64,000 nucleotides of DNA. Origin: Streptomyces roseifaciens. Lineage in GTDB: Bacteria > Actinomycetota > Actinomycetes > Streptomycetales > Streptomycetaceae. This document shows positions 57,998 to 64,000 of this stretch, piece by piece. Each line of letters begins with the position of its first letter. Within the stretch, counting starts at the first letter, position 1. The stretch is taken from the NCBI RefSeq assembly GCF_001445655.1, contig NZ_LNBE01000004.1, positions 2,418,001 to 2,482,000 of the forward strand, read 5' to 3'. Made by a program: the position numbers and the translations under genes. Below the pieces are notes generated by a model. It saw nothing but the letters and a program-made list of their open reading frames with translations, was not told the origin of the DNA and did no database searches.

Positions 57998-58686
57998 GAC
58001 AGCCTCGCCCCCGCCATGTCACGCGCCCGTCCGTCGCGCACGACGACCTCGCGGTCGGAGTACGCGGCGACGCGCGCCTCGTGGGTGACCAGGACGACGG
58101 CGGCCCGGGTGTCCCGGGCGGCCTCGGTCAGCAGTTCCATCACACGCTCTCCGTTGAGGGAGTCCAGGGCGCCGGTCGGCTCGTCCGCGAAGATCACGCG
58201 CGGGGTCGTGACCAGCGCCCGGGCGACGGCGACGCGCTGGCCCTGGCCGCCGGAGACCTCGCCGGGCCGCTTGCCGCGCACGTCGGCGACCTCCAGCCGT
58301 TCCATCCACCGCATGGCCTGCTGCTCGGCCTCCTTGCGCCGGATGCCGCCCAGCCGCAGCGGCAGCGCCACGTTCTCCACGCACGTCAGCTCCGGCACCA
58401 GCTGGCCGAATTGGAAGACGAAGCCGAACTCGCCGCGCCGCAGGGTGCTGCGCTCGGCGTCGGAGAGCTCCGAGAGCTTGCGCGCGCCGTAGCGGACGGT
58501 GCCCGCGTCCGGGCGAATGATTCCGGCCAGGCAGTGCAGCAGAGTCGACTTTCCGGAGCCCGAGGGGCCCATGACGGCGACGATCTCGCCCGGGTGGACG
58601 GAGAAGTCCGCGCCGTCCAGTGCGGTCGTGGGCCCGTACGCCTTGCGCAGTCCGGTCGCGGCGAGCAGGGAGCCCGACGGCGTCAT
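57994..58686 (-). CDS. ABC transporter ATP-binding protein (MacB/LolD type)
   Basis: A 230-residue ATPase: Walker A GPSGSGKST, Q-loop FQFGQLVPELT, signature EVSGGQGQRVAVARAL, Walker B RVIFADEPTGALDS, H-loop VTHEARVA. Works with the overlapping FtsX-like permease at 57994. ATG 58686 overlaps the stop of padR (ATGA), so the three genes are coupled. Confidence 0.95.
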   Translation of the reverse strand: MTPSGSLLAATGLRKAYGPTTALDGADFSVHPGEIVAVMGPSGSGKSTLLHCLAGIIRPDAGTVRYGARKLSELSDAERSTLRRGEFGFVFQFGQLVPELTCVENVALPLRLGGIRRKEAEQQAMRWMERLEVADVRGKRPGEVSGGQGQRVAVARALVTTPRVIFADEPTGALDSLNGERVMELLTEAARDTRAAVVLVTHEARVAAYSDREVVVRDGRARDMAGARLS

Positions 58687-59207
58687 GAGCGCACCACCCC
58701 GGCGAGCTGGTCGAGCCGGGCAGCGGTCATTTCCAGCCAGCGCAGGTCGGCTTCCAGATGGAAGAGGGCGTGGTCGCAGATCAGCTGGTCGGCGAGGTCG
58801 CCGCCGGTCTTGCGCCGGGTGAGCTCGCGCATCAGCCGCAGGTGCTCGGCGCGCTGGGCGTCCAGCAGGTCGGCGGCGTCCCGTCCGGTCAGCAGGGCCA
58901 CGACGACCTTGGTGTAGAGGACGGACTGGAGGTAGGGCTCGGGCTTCTCGGGCCGGGCGAGCCAGTGCGCCACGTCCGTGACGCCGGCGTCGGTGATCGC
59001 GTAGCGCTTGCGCTCGGGGCCGTCGCCTTGCTCGACCCCGTCGACCTCCACCAGGCCGTTCTTCAGCAGCCGCGACATGGTCGCGTAGACCTGGCCGTAG
59101 TGGAGCGGGCGGTCGTGGCCGAAGCGGGCGTCGAAGGCGCGCTTGAGGTCGTAGCCGTGGCGCGGGCCGGACTCCAGGAGCGCGAGCAGGGTGTGTCCGA
59201 TTGACAT
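58683..59207 (-). CDS. PadR-family transcriptional regulator
   Basis: A 174-residue PadR repressor: winged helix (GHTLLALLESGPRHGYDLKRAFDARFG, LHYGQVYATMSRLLKNGLV, RYAITDAG) and a C-terminal dimer helix. First gene of the padR-ABC operon, which it likely represses. ATG 59207 is 7 bp after TACAGT, so the message is predicted leaderless. Confidence 0.93.
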   Translation of the reverse strand: MSIGHTLLALLESGPRHGYDLKRAFDARFGHDRPLHYGQVYATMSRLLKNGLVEVDGVEQGDGPERKRYAITDAGVTDVAHWLARPEKPEPYLQSVLYTKVVVALLTGRDAADLLDAQRAEHLRLMRELTRRKTGGDLADQLICDHALFHLEADLRWLEMTAARLDQLAGVVRS

Positions 59208-59214
59208 GCTCCGG

Positions 59215-59237
59215 ACTGTACATCGTGTGTATACACA
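59215..59237 (-). promoter_or_regulatory. PadR promoter and operator
   Basis: TGTGTATACACA (59226-59237) is a perfect 12-bp palindrome between the presumed -35 and the -10 TACAGT (minus strand, 59215-59220). The ATG follows 7 bp later. This is the expected site of autorepression by PadR. Confidence 0.7.
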
Positions 59238-59524
59238 TGGCGTATAGGTGGCTGAAAATCGCCTACGACTGGCCGGTGAATGGTCCCTGCAGTTATTGCC
59301 TTCCCATCCCGACGGCCCCTCGTACGCCCGCTGTTCGGGCTGCCGGATCGGATCCGGAATCGGAGCCCTGTACGGTTTCCCGCACTGCGCCGCGCCCGGT
59401 TCCCGCCAGCCGGGGTGCTGTATGTCACGTGGTCCAAAGCCTTGATCAATGGGCGTTTGGTGACAGTTGCGGTGTTAGCTTCATGAGCTGGGTTGGGGGC
59501 GGAAAGACTGGAGCTACGGGAGAG
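59238..59524 (+). other. Upstream region of the penicillin-binding protein gene
   Basis: A 287-bp non-coding stretch between the PadR operator and the PBP start. Candidate promoter elements around 59450-59485 (TTGATCAATGGG, TTTGGTGACA, GTTAGCTTC); I cannot fix one. An in-frame ATG at 59483 would lengthen the PBP by 14 residues. Confidence 0.4.
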
Positions 59525-61795
59525 ATGGGCCGAGCGGAAGCGCGACGGGCGCAGAAGAGCACCCGCACAGCAAAGGGCAAGAAGCCCAAGAAGGCCGGGA
59601 AAACCGGTATACGCCGCTTCTTCACCTGGAAGAAGCTGCTCGCTTATTTCGTGGTGCTGGTCGCTCTCGGGGCGGGTGCCTGCGTGGCGCTCTACATGTA
59701 TGTGGACGTCCCCAAGGGCAACAGTCAGGCCAAGCTGCAGAGCAACGTCTTCAAGGACGCCGACGGCAAGATCATCGCGCGTAGCGGTGACGTCAACCGC
59801 CAGGAAGTGTCCATCGACAAGATTCCGGTCGATGTCCGGCGTGCCGTCGTCGCCGCCGAGAACAAGAACTTCTACACGGACCCCGGCGTCGACATCAAGG
59901 GCACCGCGCGCGGCATCCTCAACACCGTGATGGGCCGCGGCAAGCAGGGCGGCTCCACCATCACCCAGCAGTACGTCAAGAACTACTACCTGGACCAGCG
60001 CCAGACCGTCACCCGCAAGGTGAAGGAACTGGTCATCTCCCTCAAGGTGCAGAAGGAGAAGTCCAAGGACGAGATCCTTGAGGGCTACCTGAACACCAGC
60101 TTCTACGGCCGCGGCGCCTACGGCATCCAGGCCGCCTCCCGCGCGTACTACAACAAGGACGTCGACAAGCTCAGCCTGGAGGAAGGCGCCTACCTCGCCG
60201 CGCTGCTCCAGGCCCCCAGCCAGTACGACTGGACGGTGGCCACCCCCGCGGGCAAGGAGAACGCCAAGGCCCGCTGGAACTACGTCCTGGACAAGATGGT
60301 CGAGCAGAAGTGGCTCGACAAGGACAAGCGCGCCACCATGCAGTTCAAGGAGCCCGGCAAGCCCCCGGCCGCCAAGGGCCTCACCGGCCAGAACGGCTAC
60401 CTGATCGAGGCCGCCAAGGCCGAGATGCGCAAGAAGCTGGCCAAGGACGGCCGCCCCGAGAGCGACCTCGACGCCGGCGGCTGGACGATCACCCTCAGCG
60501 TCGACAACAAGAAGCAGAAGGCCCTGGAGAAGGCCGTCAAGGACAAGCTCCTCGACGACCTCGACCCCAAGGCCCGCGCGGTCGACAAGAACGTCCAGGT
60601 CGGCGCCGCCTCCGTCGACCCGAAGACCGGCAAGGTCGTCGCCCTCTACGGCGGCACCGACGCCCTCCAGCACTGGACGAACAACGCCACCCGCGAGGAC
60701 TACCAGGTCGCCTCGACCTTCAAGCCGATGATCTTCGCCTCGGCGCTGGAGAACAAGTCCACCACCCAGGACAAGGTGCGCATCAACGCCGGCACCCTCT
60801 ACGACTCCACCACCGAGCGCCCGGTCACCGGCACGACCGAGCACTTCGCCCCGGAGAACGAGGACGGCTACTCGCACGGCATGATCCCCGTGCAGAAGGC
60901 CATGAACGACTCGGTCAACTCCGTCTTCGCGCAGATGGCCATCGACGTCGGCCTGCCCGAGGTCAAGAAGACCGCCGTCGAGATGGGCATGAACGGCAAG
61001 GTCCGCGACTTCGTGGAGAAGCCCGCCATGTCGCTGGGCTCCATGGGCAACAGCCCGCTGCACATGGCCGGCGTCTACGCGACCCTCGCCCACCACGGCA
61101 AGAAGGTCACGCCCTCGATCATCAAGTCGGCCTCCCAGAACGGCAAGGAGCTGTCGCTCGACAACCCGATCGGCGGCGACGCCATCTCGCGGAACACCGC
61201 CGACGGCGTCACCACCGTCCTCAAGGGCGTGGTCGACGACGGTACGGCCTCCGTCGTGCAGAGCGTCGGCCGCCAGGTCGCGGGCAAGACCGGCACCTCC
61301 GACGACAACAAGTCCGCCTGGTTCACCGGCTACACCCCCGACCTGGTCACCGCCGTCGGCCTGTTCGGCGAGGGCGAGGGCGGCAAGCAGGTCACCCTCA
61401 AGGGCACCGGCGGCAACGGCCGCGTCAACGGTGGTACGTACCCGGCCCGCATCTGGGCCGCCTACACCGCCAACGCGCTGCAGGGCTCGGACGCCGAGGA
61501 GTTCGACCTTGAGACGAACATGAGCACGACGGTCCCGGTCATCCCCGGCCCGCCCGCCTCGTCCAGCCCCTCCGCGCCCGCGTCGCACAGCCCGTCGCCG
61601 TCGCCCTCGCGGCCCTCGCAGTCGCCGTCGGCCTCGTCCTCGCGGACCCCGTCCCACGGCACGTCCTCGCCGCCGCCGTCCTCGCGGCCGCCGGTCCCGC
61701 CGGTCTCGCCCAGCGGCAAGCCGTCGAGCGCGCCGCCCAGCAGCGGCACCGGCGGGCTCCAGCCCAACGGAAGCCGCGAACCGATCCGCGACTGA
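59525..61795 (+). CDS. Class A penicillin-binding protein (bifunctional transglycosylase/transpeptidase)
   Basis: A 756-residue cell-wall synthase. A basic N-tail (MGRAEARRAQKSTRT), membrane helix 38-58, GT51 glycosyltransferase (catalytic E112 in VVAAENKNFYTDPGVD; GGSTITQQYVKNYY), transpeptidase with S397-x-x-K (ASTFKP), S463-V-N and K588-T-G-T. A Ser/Pro-rich tail of about 80 residues ends the protein. It polymerises and cross-links peptidoglycan. ATG 59525 gives the standard family N-terminus. No PASTA domains. Confidence 0.95.
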   Translation: MGRAEARRAQKSTRTAKGKKPKKAGKTGIRRFFTWKKLLAYFVVLVALGAGACVALYMYVDVPKGNSQAKLQSNVFKDADGKIIARSGDVNRQEVSIDKIPVDVRRAVVAAENKNFYTDPGVDIKGTARGILNTVMGRGKQGGSTITQQYVKNYYLDQRQTVTRKVKELVISLKVQKEKSKDEILEGYLNTSFYGRGAYGIQAASRAYYNKDVDKLSLEEGAYLAALLQAPSQYDWTVATPAGKENAKARWNYVLDKMVEQKWLDKDKRATMQFKEPGKPPAAKGLTGQNGYLIEAAKAEMRKKLAKDGRPESDLDAGGWTITLSVDNKKQKALEKAVKDKLLDDLDPKARAVDKNVQVGAASVDPKTGKVVALYGGTDALQHWTNNATREDYQVASTFKPMIFASALENKSTTQDKVRINAGTLYDSTTERPVTGTTEHFAPENEDGYSHGMIPVQKAMNDSVNSVFAQMAIDVGLPEVKKTAVEMGMNGKVRDFVEKPAMSLGSMGNSPLHMAGVYATLAHHGKKVTPSIIKSASQNGKELSLDNPIGGDAISRNTADGVTTVLKGVVDDGTASVVQSVGRQVAGKTGTSDDNKSAWFTGYTPDLVTAVGLFGEGEGGKQVTLKGTGGNGRVNGGTYPARIWAAYTANALQGSDAEEFDLETNMSTTVPVIPGPPASSSPSAPASHSPSPSPSRPSQSPSASSSRTPSHGTSSPPPSSRPPVPPVSPSGKPSSAPPSSGTGGLQPNGSREPIRD

Positions 61796-61813
61796 CCCCC
61801 GGTCAGATCCCCG

Positions 61814-61859
61814 CCCCGGCCGTCGTCACCCTCTGTGTAGGGTGAGCGGCCGGGGTTTT
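61814..61859 (+). terminator. Terminator after the PBP gene
   Basis: CCCCGGCCG/CGGCCGGGG outer stem (61814-61822, 61847-61855) with inner CACCCT/AGGGTG and a TTTT tail. Confidence 0.88.
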
Positions 61860-61901
61860 CGCTGTCCCGGCTTCATCGGGATCGTTCGGGGGGACATCGG
61901 C

Positions 61902-64000
61902 GTGGCCGTGCTGCAACCGCTGCGGGAGACGACGCCACGGCGGATCGGTCCCTACGACCTCCTCGCCCGGCTCGGCTCCGGCGGCATGGGCGAGGTCCAC
62001 CTCGCGCGCGGCCCCGAAGGCACCGTCGCGCTCAAGACCGTCCGCGCCGCGCTCGCCGGCGAACCCGGCTTCCGGGCCCGCTTCCGGCGCGAGATCGCCG
62101 TCGCGCGGTCCGTCGACAGCCCCTACGTCGCCCGGCTGACCGGCGGCGACGCCGACGCCGACCCGCCGTGGCTCGCCACCGAGTACGTGCCCGGGCCCAC
62201 GCTCGCCGAGGCCGTCCGGCTCGCCGGGCCCCTCCCGCCCGCGACCGTACGGGCCCTGGGCGCCCACCTCGTCCGGGCGCTCCACGCCGTCCACGCCGCG
62301 CCCGCCCTCCACCGCGACCTCAAGCCCGGCAACGTCCTGCTCGGCGCCGACGGGCCCCGGCTCATCGACTTCGGCGTCGCCCGCGCGCCCGACGCCACCA
62401 CCCTGACCGGCACCGGGCTGATGGTCGGCACGCCCGGCTTCATGTCCCCCGAGCACCTGGCGGGCGGCCGGCACGTCGTCGCCGCCTCCGACGTCTTCTG
62501 CCTCGCCTCCGTGCTCTGCTACGCCGCGACCGGCGAGGACCCCTTCGGCGACGGGCCGCTCGCCGCGGTCCTCCACCGCGTCTCCCAGGCGAAGACCGAC
62601 CTGTCGGCCGTCCCCGCCCCCCTGCGGGACGTCCTCGCGGACTGCCTCCACGTGGACCCGGCGGCCCGCCCGGGCACCGAGACCCTGATGGAACGCTTCG
62701 GCGCCCCGCACACGGGCGCCTTCGGCTGGCCGGCCCCGGTACGGGAACGCATCGCCCGGGGCCGCTCGGAAGCGGACTCTGCGGCGCAGGGCTCGCCGGT
62801 GACTACCTTCCGCTGCGATGACGGGCAGCCGGCCGGGGACGGTTCGGCACCGCCGGGTGGCGTCGTGGGGGCTGAGCGCCGTGGCGGCGGACTCGGAGTG
62901 GCGGGGCCTGGCCCTGCCGGGTCGGGGGCCGATGGCGCTGCTGGTTCTGCCGTGCCCGGGGCGTCGGCGGCGGCTTTCCTCCGCCGCGACGGTGATCAGC
63001 TTGCTACGGCCTTTTCGGCGGTGCCGGGCCTGCCTGAGGGTGGTTCGGCACCGCCGGTCGCCGTCGTGGGGGCTGAGCGCCATGGCGGCGGACTTGGAGT
63101 GGCGGGGCCCGGGGGACCGGTTCCGGGCGTGTCTGCGTACGTGCATGAGCTGCCGACGATGGGCGCACCTCAGCCCGCCTCGTCGCCCGCCCCGAGCCGG
63201 GGCCGTTCGCCCCTCACGCTCGGGCTCGCCGCGTTCGCGGCCCTCGTCGTGGGGGCCGCGGGCGTCTTCGGAGTCCACCAACTCACCCGGCCCGGCGGGG
63301 ACGACCGCCCCGCGGATGCCGCCGCCGCGAAGGACAAGCCTGCGCAGGGCGGCGGCCCCGACGGGGTCGACGAGGCGGGCGGGCCCGACGGCGCGGGCAG
63401 CCTTCCCGGGCGGGCCACCGCCCGCCCCGCGGGCTGGCACGCGTGGTCCGGCCGGTTGTCCAAGGGCCCGCTCGGCTGCGCCGCCGACGGCATCGCCCTC
63501 GTCTGTCAGCTCCTGGACGGCTCCTACGAGGCCGTCGGCGCCAAGGACGGCAAGCAGTTGTGGCGGTACGACCCCGTGGAGGGCCCCGAGGCCGGGACCT
63601 CCGCCTCGATCAGCCCGACCGGCCTGGTCATCGTCCCGGGCGGCGGCCTGCCGCCCGCCGTGCGGGCCGGGACGGCCGTCGTCGCGGCCGGGGGCCGGAT
63701 CCAGGCCCGCGACGCGGCGAGCGGCAAGGTGCACTGGGAGAAACGATTCGACGCCGAGCCCGGCACCATGAGCTTCAAGGGCAAGCCCCTCGTCGTGGGC
63801 GGCCGCGCCTTCGTGGGCGTCTCCACCACCGGCCAGGGCTACGACCTCCTCGCCTATGACCTTTCCGACGGCCGTGAACTGTGGCGCAAGCGCCTCGCCA
63901 GCGCCCGGCTCGCCCGCGCCTTCCAGCAGGACTTCTCGCCGGTGGCCGCGAAGGACGGCGTCGTGTACGCGCGTTCCGAGCGGGACGTGAGCGCCTACGA
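61902..64000 (+). CDS. Membrane Ser/Thr protein kinase with PQQ-type repeats (runs off the window)
   Basis: At least 699 residues. Kinase domain 14-270: glycine loop LGSGGMGEVHLA, K45, catalytic ALHRDLKPGN (D139), DFG at 156-158 (LIDFGVAR), SPEHL. A Gly/Ala/Pro linker of about 130 residues contains a duplicated segment (GSAPPGGVVGAERRGGGLGV and GSAPPVAVVGAERHGGGLGV). A helix (LTLGLAAFAALVVGAAGVFGV) leads to an extracellular beta-propeller-like region with PQQ repeats (GKQLWRYD, SGKVHWEKR, GRELWRKR). It phosphorylates intracellular proteins in response to an external ligand. GTG 61902 follows GGGGGGA. The frame is open throughout; the 3' end is missing. Confidence 0.93.
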   Translation, partial: MAVLQPLRETTPRRIGPYDLLARLGSGGMGEVHLARGPEGTVALKTVRAALAGEPGFRARFRREIAVARSVDSPYVARLTGGDADADPPWLATEYVPGPTLAEAVRLAGPLPPATVRALGAHLVRALHAVHAAPALHRDLKPGNVLLGADGPRLIDFGVARAPDATTLTGTGLMVGTPGFMSPEHLAGGRHVVAASDVFCLASVLCYAATGEDPFGDGPLAAVLHRVSQAKTDLSAVPAPLRDVLADCLHVDPAARPGTETLMERFGAPHTGAFGWPAPVRERIARGRSEADSAAQGSPVTTFRCDDGQPAGDGSAPPGGVVGAERRGGGLGVAGPGPAGSGADGAAGSAVPGASAAAFLRRDGDQLATAFSAVPGLPEGGSAPPVAVVGAERHGGGLGVAGPGGPVPGVSAYVHELPTMGAPQPASSPAPSRGRSPLTLGLAAFAALVVGAAGVFGVHQLTRPGGDDRPADAAAAKDKPAQGGGPDGVDEAGGPDGAGSLPGRATARPAGWHAWSGRLSKGPLGCAADGIALVCQLLDGSYEAVGAKDGKQLWRYDPVEGPEAGTSASISPTGLVIVPGGGLPPAVRAGTAVVAAGGRIQARDAASGKVHWEKRFDAEPGTMSFKGKPLVVGGRAFVGVSTTGQGYDLLAYDLSDGRELWRKRLASARLARAFQQDFSPVAAKDGVVYARSERDVSAY
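62841..63109 (+). repeat. REP-like element copies inside the kinase gene
   Basis: Two copies of a roughly 68-bp unit beginning GGTTCGGCACCGCCGG (62841-62909 and 63042-63109), with a CCGCCGCGACGGTGATCAGC segment between them (62981-63000) that matches the intergenic element at 8671-8690. All copies keep the kinase reading frame. Confidence 0.7.

Noticed and set aside
59063..61657. 864-codon minus-strand frame opposite the penicillin-binding protein gene
   Set aside because: Shadow of the PBP gene; the plus frame has all catalytic motifs.
62820..63120. Suspected frameshift or insertion breaking the kinase gene
   Set aside because: Translating through the repeats the frame stays open from GTG 61902 to the window end, with kinase, helix and PQQ repeats all in one frame.

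Overview
The window reads as a chromosomal segment of a Streptomyces or close relative. GC content is very high with strong GC bias at third codon positions, GTG starts are common, and several genes look leaderless. The gene families are typical actinomycete ones: GTP-dependent PEP carboxykinase, a DasR-type site before a family 18 chitinase, OxyR divergent from AhpCD, a PASTA-less class A PBP, and a Ser/Thr kinase with PQQ repeats. I see no rRNA, tRNA, CRISPR array, insertion sequence or prophage.

Layout. 1-6.8 kb: a TetR/MFS efflux pair (TetR runs off the left end), a hemolysin III homologue, pckG, a small unknown protein and an alanine-type aminotransferase. 6.9-14.6 kb: a D-amino-acid/keto-sugar-acid module made of N-acyl-D-amino-acid deacylase, a D-serine-dehydratase-like PLP enzyme, and an overlapping operon of PfkB (KDG-type) kinase, IclR regulator, RidA and GntP permease. 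14.7-19.2 kb: three secreted hydrolases (M14 carboxypeptidase, trypsin-like protease, chitinase).

19.3-42.9 kb: an actinobacterial Tad/Flp (type IVb) pilus island. The minus strand carries cpaB, cpaE, two tadE-like pseudopilins, cpaF, tadB, tadC and a sensor kinase/LuxR-type regulator pair, then flp, a TadG-like protein, a lipoprotein and an OmpA-domain protein. The prepilin peptidase is on the plus strand. The striking content is three paralogous gene pairs (20385-22397 with 19759-20334; 35242-37257 with 37287-37871; 37986-39953 with 40000-40575). Each pair has a roughly 660-residue membrane protein and a small lipoprotein. In the large protein a four-helix membrane module is followed by a perfect class III prepilin cleavage motif, a pilin helix and a roughly 430-residue ectodomain with exactly four conserved cysteines. 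The three pair promoters, the flp promoter and the prepilin peptidase promoter share one architecture: a TGGGCCC-NN-GGGCCCA palindrome, 23-24 bp, then a TANNNT -10 box. This points to one regulon, probably controlled by the embedded two-component system. I regard the chimeric prepilin/lipoprotein pairs as the likely undescribed system.

43-64 kb: DUF192 protein, a DUF559/AbiEi-like protein, a leaderless TetR with an MFS pump, aldo/keto reductase, an isoprenyl transferase, a PIN-PhoH protein, a coiled-coil transglycosylase behind a structured leader, an AI-2E family membrane protein, ahpD-ahpC divergent from oxyR, a PadR/ABC exporter operon, a class A penicillin-binding protein, and a Ser/Thr kinase that runs off the right end. 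The kinase linker contains a repeated sequence element related to an intergenic repeat near 8.6 kb.
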